Assembly (NCBI RefSeq): GCF_029392075.1
Contig: NZ_CP113929.1
Location: 1,426,001-1,490,000, forward strand
Reading direction: 5' to 3'
Origin: Bifidobacterium sp. ESL0704
GTDB lineage: Bacteria > Actinomycetota > Actinomycetes > Actinomycetales > Bifidobacteriaceae
Length of the DNA stretch: 64,000 nt
Shown here in pieces: positions 54,442 through 64,000 of this stretch; the stretch's first letter is position 1, and each line of letters opens with the position of its first letter. The translations under genes and the position numbers were made by a program. The notes under the pieces were generated by a model. That model did no database searches. It was not told the origin of the DNA and was given only the letters and a program-made list of their open reading frames with translations.

Positions 54442-54757
54442 GGATTCCGCCCTTCTCAAACCACTGCACACCGACCACCATCATATGCCCCAAGAGCGTA
54501 CTCCAGGTTGCGCCATAAATGAACCTCCGACAACCGCTGAGCGGCTCGAATAGGGAGGAATCAGAATAGTTTCGACATGAGTAGGTCGCTGGTAACTATC
54601 AGGAGAGTTGAATTATGGCTGAATCATGGGTTGCGCCATAAATGAGCCACTGACAACCGCTGAACGGCACAAAATGATTGAACCAAAAAATCCGCCATAA
54701 GTAAGACGCTTGACGGCCGTCAATGGCTTATTTATGGCGGAAACCGGACAGAACCTT
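54442..54757. repeat. Tandem ~61-bp inverted-repeat array (family A) 3' of lepA
   Basis: GCGCCATAAATGA occurs at 54510 and 54633, a degenerate unit (TTTCGACATGAG) at 54570, and CCGCCATAAGTAAG at 54692. Matching right arms are ATTATGGC near 54612 and TTTATGGCGG at 54731-54740. The last hairpin lies 18 bp after the lepA stop and can act as its terminator. Units closely match those at 5.0 kb (CGCTGACAACCGCTGAGCGG-type centres). No other feature was seen in this 316-bp gap. Confidence 0.75.
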
Positions 54758-56650
<1,893 letters not shown>

Positions 56651-56923
56651 TGATGACGCTCCTTACCTATACAAACGGTTCTCGGTGGAATCTCTACGAT
56701 TCCGCTTTTCCTCTTACTAGGTCCCATTCTATCGGCCGAGGTAGGCAAAGGAATGCCGTGATTGTTGCCTACGAACCCCACGGCACCCTGCAACAGAAGG
56801 ATAAGAAACATGGCAACAGCGAAACGCGTAACCTTATTTCCTTCAAATCCGCGCGAAATATCGGCATACAGTGTTATTCTAGAGTCTTGTATGTCCTTAT
56901 AGAAAACGTTGTTTGGAGAAATT

Positions 56924-57184
56924 GTGGCAAACATTAAGTCGCAGAAGAAGCGCGTGCTGACCAATGAAAAGGCGCACAAGCGCAACGTGTCCGTGAAATC
57001 CAGCCTGAAGACTGCGATTCGCAAGACCCGTGAAGCCATCGAGTCCGGAGACAAGGCCGCCGCCGAGGCAGCTTTCAAGATCGCCGGCCAGAAGCTCGAC
57101 AAGGCCGCCAGCGCGGGCGTGGTTCACAAGAACCAGGCCGCCAACCGCAAGTCCAATCTCGCGGTTGCCATCAACAAGATGTGA
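56924..57184 (+). CDS. rpsT: 30S ribosomal protein S20
   Basis: 86-residue basic primary rRNA-binding protein of the small subunit: [39 protein letters not shown] and the conserved C-terminus [19 protein letters not shown]. The start is GTG at 56924, with TTGGAGA five bases upstream; an in-frame ATG at 56909 would add non-conserved residues and swallow that site. Followed by a strong terminator. Confidence 0.96.
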   Translation: MANIKSQKKRVLTNEKAHKRNVSVKSSLKTAIRKTREAIESGDKAAAEAAFKIAGQKLDKAASAGVVHKNQAANRKSNLAVAINKM

Positions 57185-57217
57185 GATGGCCTAGGGTGAA
57201 ACGCCTTTAGATCAGTG

Positions 57218-57255
57218 AAGTCCTGTGGTTACGTTTTGTGATCACAGGACTTTTC
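57218..57255 (+). terminator. rpsT terminator
   Basis: AAGTCCTGTG (57218-57227) and CACAGGACTT (57243-57252) are perfect 10-bp arms followed by TTTT, 34 bp after the rpsT stop. Confidence 0.8.
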
Positions 57256-57361
57256 ATATATCCTCAAGCCATCGATTTTGAAAATCACGTCGCATATTCA
57301 ACAATCGGAAAGGTTCGGACTTATCGAACCGGCAGATCCGCATTCACTGGATCGATCATTT

Positions 57362-58579
57362 TCAAAACCCAATCCTGCTCAACGCGAAGAGGCCGAAAGC
57401 GACCAACGTGAAAATGAACAACGGGGATTGCCACCCACGGTAGGTGTGGCGGGGCGTCTTGTTGTCACGATACCAAGCGGCCACCTTGCGGCGATTGCAA
57501 ATGAGCAACGCAATGGCGAGTACGATGAAGAAGCCGTCAAACACCGCTTCAAGAATCGACGACATCGGATCGTTCAACATTGCAAACAGGGCATTCAACC
57601 CTTCCGCAAGCACCAGGTTGTTGAAGATATGCATGGCAATGGACCAGCCGATTGAATACTCACAAGCAATCCAACCCAACTCAAGCCCGTACAACACCGC
57701 GGCGAATCCTTGGCTGATGTCACCATGCATGAAGCCGAAGAGCAGGGAGGAGGTTACGATGGCGAAAATACGACCGTAGCGTTCCAGCGCCGACATGATG
57801 ATTCCGCGCATGAGCAGTTCCTCGATAACCGGGCCGATCAATACGACATCAAGCAGGCCGATCATCGAATGATTGACCATGGTATCGATTTCGGTCATCG
57901 TATCGTGCTGTTTGAGCCCGAACATGTCAAGCAGGCCTTGGAACCCAGATCCGAACACGTCACCTACCGCACTCACTGCCGTCACCGTCACCACTATGAT
58001 GAGCAACTCCTTCCATGTTATGGTTTTCCTGGAAGAGAATCTGATGGCGCAATGATAGTTCGCTTTGCCTTCCGTTGATTTGGAACGCGACAAGGTGCCT
58101 GTAGCCAGCAGCACGACCAGAACAGCTATCGGCTCGGTGAAAAGATTGATCCACGCGTCCAAGCTCGGCGAATCCATTTTCCCCAACGAGCCGAAGATTC
58201 CCGCCAAAACCTGCAAAACAGCCCAAACCAGGAAAAATCCCCACACAATAGCCGCCTGGTGGCCTACAGCCTTTCTTCGTATCTGTTCAGGCGTGCGTTG
58301 CTCACCTTGTGCAGACGACTTTTCATTAGAATTCGCTGTCGCTGAGTCACCAGATAAACCGGGATCAATCTCGCGCTCAGAATCATTGGGTGCGTTCGCA
58401 ATCCAGACAGTGTTTGCTAGAGCTACCTCCGTAGAAGTATCCTGAGGTTGGTTGCTTTCCGATAACACCGAATCGTTGTTGGCCACATACTCATTTTCGT
58501 CGACAGCATTATTGCCGTCCTCCGACAACGAGGTCGACGTGGCAACATCACAAGGAACTCCCTTTCCATCTTCTTGCAC
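57362..58579 (-). CDS. CPBP-family intramembrane metalloprotease
   Basis: 405 residues: an acidic, Ser/Asn-rich N-terminal tail (about 110 residues), then about eight hydrophobic segments. The three CPBP/Abi motifs are intact: EELLMRG (EExxxR), FGFMHG (FxxxH) and MHIFNN (HxxxN). Family members cleave prenylated or signal-like peptides, and some give self-immunity in bacteriocin loci. The start is GTG at 58579, with GGGAGATAA upstream. It follows the ABC exporter gene by 58 bp on the same strand and is a paralogue of the protein at 60600-61673; both end ...GW(Q/R)SPLFI. Confidence 0.87.
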   Translation of the reverse strand: MQEDGKGVPCDVATSTSLSEDGNNAVDENEYVANNDSVLSESNQPQDTSTEVALANTVWIANAPNDSEREIDPGLSGDSATANSNEKSSAQGEQRTPEQIRRKAVGHQAAIVWGFFLVWAVLQVLAGIFGSLGKMDSPSLDAWINLFTEPIAVLVVLLATGTLSRSKSTEGKANYHCAIRFSSRKTITWKELLIIVVTVTAVSAVGDVFGSGFQGLLDMFGLKQHDTMTEIDTMVNHSMIGLLDVVLIGPVIEELLMRGIIMSALERYGRIFAIVTSSLLFGFMHGDISQGFAAVLYGLELGWIACEYSIGWSIAMHIFNNLVLAEGLNALFAMLNDPMSSILEAVFDGFFIVLAIALLICNRRKVAAWYRDNKTPRHTYRGWQSPLFIFTLVAFGLFALSRIGF

Positions 58580-58637
58580 GGTTATCTCCCTACCCTTGAA
58601 TGCAATAGATGAAGCACACCTTAGGGCACGAAATATT

Positions 58638-60539
58638 TTAAGCCCCCATACGTACGCCTGTTCCTTCGATATTCTCCGGACACAGCATCGAGGCGGGATC
58701 CTCGTGCCGCTGGCTGACCGCTTGGGCCTCATATAAACCGCGGTAATACGGGCAATCGGACAATAATGTCTCGTGCTCGCCCTCTCCGACGATATCGCCG
58801 TCACGCAGGACGACGATATGACTGGCGTGAGTGATGGTGGTGAAACGATGGGCGATGAGGATGGTGGTGCGCCGCGACCCTTCCTGCGTACTATCCGCCC
58901 GATCCAGTGAGTCGAAGAAGTGCTTCTCGGAAAGGGCGTCCACCGATGCGGTCGGCTCATCCATAATCAGCAACGACGGCCGCCTGAACAAAGCGCGGGC
59001 CAAGGCGACGCGCTGCCATTGCCCGATGGAAAGCTGGTAACCGTCCTCGAAGTGCCTTCCCAATACCGTATCCAGACCCTCGGGCAGCGACTGCCCCAGA
59101 CCCTTCAGCCCTACCAGATCAAGCGCGTGCTCAATGGCATCATCATCGTCGATTCCATCCGGATTGCCAAAGCCCACATTCTCACGTAAGGGCCGCTCGT
59201 AACGTATATAATCCTGGAAAATCGCAGAACACCTCTCGTACAATGACGCACGGGAATACTCGCTGATATCCCTGCCGTTGATGAGAATCGACCCGGAAGT
59301 GGGCTCATAGACACGTAAAATCAGTTTTGCGATCGTTGATTTGCCCGCACCATTGAGCCCGACAAGAGCCGAACATTGACCGGCGGGAAGATCAAAAGAG
59401 ACACCATGGAGAATTTCCTTGCCATCGGTTGAACCAGGATAGGCAAATCGTACGTTTCGGAAAGAAACGGTCATTGGCGTTCCATCGTCGATTTTCTTGC
59501 CACCAGAGCGGATCACGGCCGGCTCAATGTCCATGAGATGAACCCAATTGCCGGCATACAGCAGACTCTGATAGATGCTGGAGACCGAAACCAAAATGAG
59601 CAGTACCGATTGCCCGAATGACCCTGTCGCGCTGATATAACCGGCCAGCTGCCCGACATTACCTGTATGCATGGCCTGAATCGCACCCACGGCGACCGCC
59701 CCGATATTGGCCAGAGTCGTAAGAATCCCCAAGCCAAGCGCAATCCACAGATAGGTACGTGACATGCCGAGATCCTGTTTGAGGAAACCGCCGATAAGCG
59801 TCTTATAACGCCCTGACAACAAACCACCCAGACCAAACAGATGGACTTCCTTGGCCGCATTATCCGATGTCAGAATCGAACGATAATAGTCCGACAGGCG
59901 TTGTTCGCCTGCCCGCCGGTAATCGATATTGTACTGTTTGGAACTGGCCATCAACGTGCCGATGGTACCTGGAATAGGCGCCAGCAGAAGGAAAAAGGCC
60001 ACCCATGTGTTCCATGAAACCAGTAAAGAGAACACGGATACGATAGTGAGCAACGACTGCAGAAAATCACGTGCACTATCAAATATAGCGAAGATATGTC
60101 CGCCGGTATCTCCTCCGGCCCGCTGTATGCAATCGTTGGTCTGTGCATCCTCGAACTGCTGCGTTTCGAGCGTAGTGAGCTTGTCGACGATACTGCAATT
60201 GGCGCGGTAGGATAGTTTTTCTCGAATTGAGTCGGATAGATATTTAATGACGTTCTCGGCCACGAACATTGACACTAAGACCAGAGCGAAAAATATCGCC
60301 GAATCGACAACCTTCGCAAGCACACCCGTAGCCACGGCATTCACGATCTGCGTTGTGGCCAAAATCTGCAGGGGCGAGAGCAGGGCCCGCACCACAGTAA
60401 GAACAAGGAGAACAATGACGGATATCGGCGCCACTGCCGTCAACAGCCGTAATGACTTCCGCAATGTCGCCAGAGGCGAGATGTGAGAACGCTCCTTTGC
60501 CGCAGGCTTATCGTCCCTCGCCCTATCACCAATCTGCAT
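58638..60539 (-). CDS. ABC exporter, fused transmembrane and ATPase domains
   Basis: 633 residues: an N-terminal ABC transmembrane domain with about six segments (VAPISVIVLLVLTVVRALLSPL ... SVLLILVSVSSIYQSLL) and a C-terminal ATPase with Walker A GLNGAGKST, signature LSIGQWQRVALARALF, Walker B LLIMDEPTASVD and H-loop AHRFTT. The LSIGQWQR signature is typical of peptide/bacteriocin-type exporters. There is no N-terminal C39 peptidase, so any leader would be removed by another enzyme. ATG 60539 has AAAGGGGAG. It lies between two CPBP-family genes, in the same direction. Confidence 0.9.
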   Translation of the reverse strand: MQIGDRARDDKPAAKERSHISPLATLRKSLRLLTAVAPISVIVLLVLTVVRALLSPLQILATTQIVNAVATGVLAKVVDSAIFFALVLVSMFVAENVIKYLSDSIREKLSYRANCSIVDKLTTLETQQFEDAQTNDCIQRAGGDTGGHIFAIFDSARDFLQSLLTIVSVFSLLVSWNTWVAFFLLLAPIPGTIGTLMASSKQYNIDYRRAGEQRLSDYYRSILTSDNAAKEVHLFGLGGLLSGRYKTLIGGFLKQDLGMSRTYLWIALGLGILTTLANIGAVAVGAIQAMHTGNVGQLAGYISATGSFGQSVLLILVSVSSIYQSLLYAGNWVHLMDIEPAVIRSGGKKIDDGTPMTVSFRNVRFAYPGSTDGKEILHGVSFDLPAGQCSALVGLNGAGKSTIAKLILRVYEPTSGSILINGRDISEYSRASLYERCSAIFQDYIRYERPLRENVGFGNPDGIDDDDAIEHALDLVGLKGLGQSLPEGLDTVLGRHFEDGYQLSIGQWQRVALARALFRRPSLLIMDEPTASVDALSEKHFFDSLDRADSTQEGSRRTTILIAHRFTTITHASHIVVLRDGDIVGEGEHETLLSDCPYYRGLYEAQAVSQRHEDPASMLCPENIEGTGVRMGA

Positions 60540-60599
60540 GCTGCTCCCCTTTGAGTCGATTCAATGGAAGCGATATGACCAAGTCCTACCACGGTTGAT

Positions 60600-61673
60600 T
60601 CAGAACAATAACCTCGTCACCGCGACGAATCCGAAAATCACGAAAGTCAATATGAACAGCGGCGAGCGCCAACCCTGATAGGCATGTTTGACACTACGAT
60701 TGCTGGCACACCAATCTGTTACTTTCCTTCGGTTGACCACAAAAAATACCAGGCCGACGACAAGCAGTAGCACATCAAAAGTGTATTGAATCACGTTTTG
60801 CGTTTGGTCGGACAACATGGTCATGAACGAAGATATGCCTTCCTGCACTACAAGATAGTAAAAGGCACATAACGTCATCGACCACACGACGGAATATTCA
60901 CTGGCCGCCCAGCCCAGCACAAGACCTATCAACATCGCACTGACTCCTTGGGTGATGCTGCCTTGGATGCAGCCGAACAACAACGAGGCGGTGATGATAG
61001 CAAAGATTCTGCCGTATCGTTCCAACGAGGGCAAGACAATCCCGTACAGCAACACTCCCTCGATGACCGGGCCGGCGACTCCTACCGCGAGCAGTGCCGA
61101 GATGGAACCATCCATCATCTGGCCGAACTGTGCGCCATCATTACGCTGCGGCCAGCCCAATACACCCAGCACACCTTGAAAACCCTGGGAGAAGAGATTC
61201 CCTACCGAAGCAAAAACCAGCACCGCGACAAACAGGTACAACCAGATTCGCCAATCCAATGACTGCCTGGAAGAAAGCCTGATCGTGCAATGAATCGACC
61301 TCACCCCTTTGGCATTCTCGATCCAGAATTGCCTGTAAGCCACCAATACGACCAGAACCGCCACGACTCCACTGGCCATGATGACCACACCGTCGACTTC
61401 GCTTTCCTGCACGTTGCCGAACATGACGAAAAGGAAACGAAACTTTTGGAAAACCATCCACAGGATGCCGGATAGAATGACGAAACTCCAGACAATCAGG
61501 GTCTGACGCCCCACATCATGCCTCATCGTGGCCTTTGAGCATGGCTGCTTATCGTTGGTTCGCGATGTATCAGAGAGAATCATCGAATTTGACGTGGAAT
61601 CCTGAGCCTTCTTCATCCCAGCGCTCATTTCATTCGTCTTTAAATTCGCGTTCGCGTCGTCCAGATCGCACAC
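60600..61673 (-). CDS. CPBP-like membrane protein lacking protease motifs
   Basis: 357 residues, clearly paralogous to the CPBP protein at 57362-58579 in segment order and C-terminus (HAYQGWRSPLFILTFVIFGFVAVTRLLF). All three catalytic motifs have been replaced: EELLMR by EGVLLY, FGFMH by FGCIQ, and HIFNN by CAFYY. It is therefore predicted to be proteolytically inactive. The start is GTG at 61673, behind GGGAGAGAA. First gene of the leftward CPBP-ABC-CPBP cluster, 60 bp ahead of the exporter. Confidence 0.85.
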   Translation of the reverse strand: MCDLDDANANLKTNEMSAGMKKAQDSTSNSMILSDTSRTNDKQPCSKATMRHDVGRQTLIVWSFVILSGILWMVFQKFRFLFVMFGNVQESEVDGVVIMASGVVAVLVVLVAYRQFWIENAKGVRSIHCTIRLSSRQSLDWRIWLYLFVAVLVFASVGNLFSQGFQGVLGVLGWPQRNDGAQFGQMMDGSISALLAVGVAGPVIEGVLLYGIVLPSLERYGRIFAIITASLLFGCIQGSITQGVSAMLIGLVLGWAASEYSVVWSMTLCAFYYLVVQEGISSFMTMLSDQTQNVIQYTFDVLLLVVGLVFFVVNRRKVTDWCASNRSVKHAYQGWRSPLFILTFVIFGFVAVTRLLF

Positions 61674-61740
61674 TTCTCTCCCGCGCTTTCTCTCTCGGCA
61701 GCATATCTCTATTCATGAATATTTCATCAAGGCGATAGTC

Positions 61741-61760
61741 ATTATATCATAATATGATAT
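61741..61760 (-). promoter_or_regulatory. Palindrome overlapping the promoter of the CPBP-ABC cluster
   Basis: ATATCATA-A-TATGATAT (61744-61760) is a perfect 8-bp inverted repeat. Read leftward it overlaps a TATAAT -10 box at 61741-61746, about 70 bp before the first gene. A repressor bound here would block RNA polymerase. The regulator is not encoded nearby. Confidence 0.5.
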
Positions 61761-61824
61761 TGCCTTTTAGACAACTCTTCGACGTCATGCCTGTCTATCC
61801 TGTCAATACGAAATTCGCCTGCTG

Positions 61825-62529
61825 TTATCGGCTCTTCTCGCTGTCGTCTTTGGCGGCAAGAGGCAAGTAGGCATGACTGCGCTTAATCGCCCCCGGCACC
61901 TTCCAATCGAAACGTACCGAAAGCACGCGCAGAACGACGATGAACGCGACGATGACGATATCCCCAACGACTTCGAAGGTGAACGAAATATGCCCGCCCT
62001 GATAGGCGCGGGTCACGAACACCGTCAGGATGCTTCCGATCAGGGCGGGCACCGCATACCAATGGCTGTCGCGGATGACTGCGGGCACGACGTTGAGGAG
62101 CATGTCTCTAATAAGGCCTCCCCCGATGGCCGTGATCAGCCCCATGAAGACGGCGGTCATCCCGGAAGTGTGATAGATCAGCGCCTTTTGCGTCCCGTTG
62201 ACCGCGTAAAGTCCCAACGCCAGCGCGTCCAGCGCGACCATCGTCCATTTGAGTCTGTCGACTTCGGGATAGATGACGGCGACGGCGACGCCGGTAACCA
62301 ACGAAGTAATGACCAAGCCTTTGTCCGAGACGCCGACAGGAGGGAAAATTCCGAGCAAGACATCACGGATGATGCCGCCGCCGAGACCGGTCAACCAAAC
62401 GGTCATCAGGATGGCAATGAAATCATATCTTTTCTTAACGGCGCACAGCCCGCCCAAAAGGCCGCAGCAGAAGGTGGCGATATATTCGATGGCCCAGAAA
62501 AAGACGTTACTTTCCAGCGCCAGTTGCAT
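61825..62529 (-). CDS. TRIC-family channel (UPF0126/YicG-like)
   Basis: 234 residues of seven hydrophobic segments arranged as two homologous halves, each carrying the family motif: GLGGGIIRDVLLGIFPP and AIGGGLIRDMLLNVVPAV. Prokaryotic members are related to trimeric intracellular cation channels. The start at 62529 has AAGGA eight bases upstream; an ATG three codons earlier is directly on that site. Stands alone between the ABC cluster and ilvE. Confidence 0.9.
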   Translation of the reverse strand: MQLALESNVFFWAIEYIATFCCGLLGGLCAVKKRYDFIAILMTVWLTGLGGGIIRDVLLGIFPPVGVSDKGLVITSLVTGVAVAVIYPEVDRLKWTMVALDALALGLYAVNGTQKALIYHTSGMTAVFMGLITAIGGGLIRDMLLNVVPAVIRDSHWYAVPALIGSILTVFVTRAYQGGHISFTFEVVGDIVIVAFIVVLRVLSVRFDWKVPGAIKRSHAYLPLAAKDDSEKSR

Positions 62530-62690
62530 TTCGCACATCCTTCGTATTCGGTACGGCTAGTTGAAGAATATACCAGACAACAGCCAAAAACGAGGACGCA
62601 AAACGCCTGATCATCGCATGCTCGGCAATAAACCCCATCGAAGCGGTCGATGGGACAGCAGCTTCAACGCTTCAACATGATTCTGCGGAT

Positions 62691-62740
62691 AAAAAACGAC
62701 CTGCACATTTCCAACATTGCAAGGAAATGCGCAGGCCGTT
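62691..62740 (-). terminator. ilvE terminator
   Basis: AACGACCTGCACATTTCC and GGAAATGCGCAGGCCGTT arms form a long stem with two single mismatches. Read leftward it is followed by TTTTTT, a strong intrinsic terminator 32 bp after the ilvE stop codon. Confidence 0.8.
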
Positions 62741-62771
62741 TGAAGCCGAAAGCCGGTCGGCACCGAACCGC

Positions 62772-63899
62772 TCAGCAGACCTTCCACATCCAATCATGCG
62801 GGTCTTCTATCTCGCCGAGCTGGATGCCCAGAAGCTCGTCGCGCAACGCGCAGGTGAGCTCGCCGGACTCGCCGCCGCCCACCTCGACATCGAACTTCTC
62901 TGACTTGAAGCGGCCGATCGGAGTGATGATCGCCGCGGTGCCGCAGGCGAAGACCTCGGTGACCTCGCCGGACTTGATGTCTTCCAACAGGTCGTCGAGC
63001 TTGATCATCGTCTCGACGACGTCGCGGCCGTGGTCCTGCGCCAGCTGGATGAGCGAGCGACGGGTGACGCCGGGCAGGATGTTGCCCGTCAGCGACGGGG
63101 TCTCCAAATGGCCGTCCTTGTGCACGGTGAACATATTCATACCGCCGAGTTCCTCAAGGTAGGTCTTGGTGGCCGCATCGACGAAGCAGACCTGCTCGCA
63201 GCCATGGTCGGCACCGCGGTATTCGCCCAAGAGCGAGGCCGCATAGTTGCCGCCGCACTTGGCGAAGCCGGTGCCGCCGGGGCCGGTACGGAACCACTTG
63301 TCTTCCACCCAGATGCTCACCGGCTTGACGCCGCCGGGGAAATACGGGCCTGAAGGCGAGGCGATGACGCAATAGTCGACAGTCTTCGGGGCGCGCACGC
63401 CGAGGAACGCCTCCGAGGCGAACATATAGGGACGCATATACAGCGTGTACTCGCGGCGAGTCGGCACCCAGTCGATGTCGCGCTTGACCAGCGCGGCAAC
63501 GGAGCCGAGGAAGTCGTCCTTGGAGAGTTCCGGCAGGTAGAGTCGCTTGGCGGAATTGGCGAAGCGTTCGGCGTTGGCGTCCGGGCGGAACAGCCAGGTG
63601 CTGCCGTCGGTGTGGCGATAAGCCTTGAGGCCTTCGAAGCATTCCTGTGCATAATGCAGGACGGAGGCACCGGGATCCATGGCAAGCGGACCGTATGGCT
63701 GAATCTGGCGATCGCCCCAGCCGCTGCTTTTATGCCAGACCATGTGGACCATGTTGTCGCTGAAAAGCTGGCCGAACGCCGGCTTGTCAATCAGTTTCGC
63801 CCGCTCGGCATCGGTTGCGGGATGTGGGTTGTCGAGCACCTTGAAAGGTTCGGTTAATTTCGACAACGCTTCTGGATCATGATGGGATTGCTCAGTCAT
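62772..63899 (-). CDS. ilvE: Branched-chain amino acid aminotransferase
   Basis: PLP enzyme for the last step of Leu, Ile and Val synthesis. 375 residues of the long IlvE type: LHYAQECFEGLKAYRH, RPYMFASEAFLGVRAPK, the PLP-lysine region GFAKCGGNYAASLLGEYRGADHGCEQVCFVDA, then GVTRRSLIQLAQD and EVFACGTAAIITPIGR. ATG 63899 is preceded by GAAG; an in-frame GTG lies two codons upstream. The last ~100 bp of the window upstream of it shows no further gene. Confidence 0.95.
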   Translation of the reverse strand: MTEQSHHDPEALSKLTEPFKVLDNPHPATDAERAKLIDKPAFGQLFSDNMVHMVWHKSSGWGDRQIQPYGPLAMDPGASVLHYAQECFEGLKAYRHTDGSTWLFRPDANAERFANSAKRLYLPELSKDDFLGSVAALVKRDIDWVPTRREYTLYMRPYMFASEAFLGVRAPKTVDYCVIASPSGPYFPGGVKPVSIWVEDKWFRTGPGGTGFAKCGGNYAASLLGEYRGADHGCEQVCFVDAATKTYLEELGGMNMFTVHKDGHLETPSLTGNILPGVTRRSLIQLAQDHGRDVVETMIKLDDLLEDIKSGEVTEVFACGTAAIITPIGRFKSEKFDVEVGGGESGELTCALRDELLGIQLGEIEDPHDWMWKVC

Positions 63900-64000
63900 T
63901 TGCACTTCTTCTTTACTTCAGCCGCCGTGGCGGCCGGAATGGTGGTCTGCCGTACGCTTGTGGCGCTTGGTTATGGTGCTACCTTTGCACAGAAGTACAC

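Noticed and set aside
61590-61717. A short frame (MNRDMLPREKARERSVRSG...) overlapping the start of the CPBP-like gene, considered as a precursor peptide
   Set aside because: Very charged with no leader/core pattern, poor ribosome site, and overlaps the next gene out of frame.

Overview
The window is a stretch of high-GC Gram-positive chromosome that best fits a Bifidobacterium or a close Bifidobacteriaceae relative. This rests on the actinobacterial forms of UvrA, GlnE, GlgA-type maltose-1-phosphate synthase and class 1B PyrD/PyrK, on a Gram-positive LexA box, and on the overall gene content. I ran no database search, so the genus is an inference. Almost everything is chromosomal housekeeping. 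No rRNA, tRNA, CRISPR array, transposase or phage gene was seen.

Layout. At 0-5 kb, uvrA (leftward, with a perfect LexA box in its promoter) diverges from an ABC-F ATPase. At 5-9 kb lie a fused NAD(P)HX epimerase/dehydratase, a HAD hydrolase and a LysR regulator. At 9-14 kb is an accessory-looking patch: an orphan protein, an SdpR/SdpI-like autorepressor/immunity pair with two matching palindromic operators, a membrane protein overlapping a small XRE regulator, and an uncharacterised two-gene helical-protein operon of visibly lower GC. At 14-18 kb, a clan GH-A-like glycoside hydrolase converges on a long-chain acyl-CoA synthetase.

At 18-25.4 kb is a complete leftward pyrimidine operon, pyrB-pyrI-pyrC-pyrF-pyrK-pyrD-pyrE, followed upstream by glnE (25.6-28.7 kb). 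At 29-36 kb is a sugar ABC importer (ChvE/GguAB type) divergent from a ROK repressor, then an orphan one-domain sugar-type ATPase translationally coupled to a small membrane protein. At 36-44 kb are metE-metF, a tRNA m1A58 methyltransferase, a lone ABC ATPase, a 57-residue membrane protein, an actinobacterial glycogen synthase-type glycosyltransferase and a small membrane protein. At 44-52 kb are gltB-gltD and hemW.

At 52-54.5 kb are an AT-rich orphan gene followed by a 19-bp perfect inverted repeat, a frameshifted YrdB/DUF2568 gene and a nitroreductase. At 54.7-57.2 kb lepA diverges from rpsT. At 57.3-61.7 kb an ABC exporter is flanked by two paralogous CPBP-family membrane proteins; one keeps the protease motifs and the other has lost all of them. 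TRIC-type channel and ilvE genes close the window.

The most unusual structure is not a gene. At least four intergenic sites (5.0, 19.0, 50.5 and 54.5 kb) hold tandem arrays of inverted-repeat units with a period of about 61-62 bp, each placed just 3' of a gene. Two sites share one sequence family; the other two have different sequences but the same architecture.
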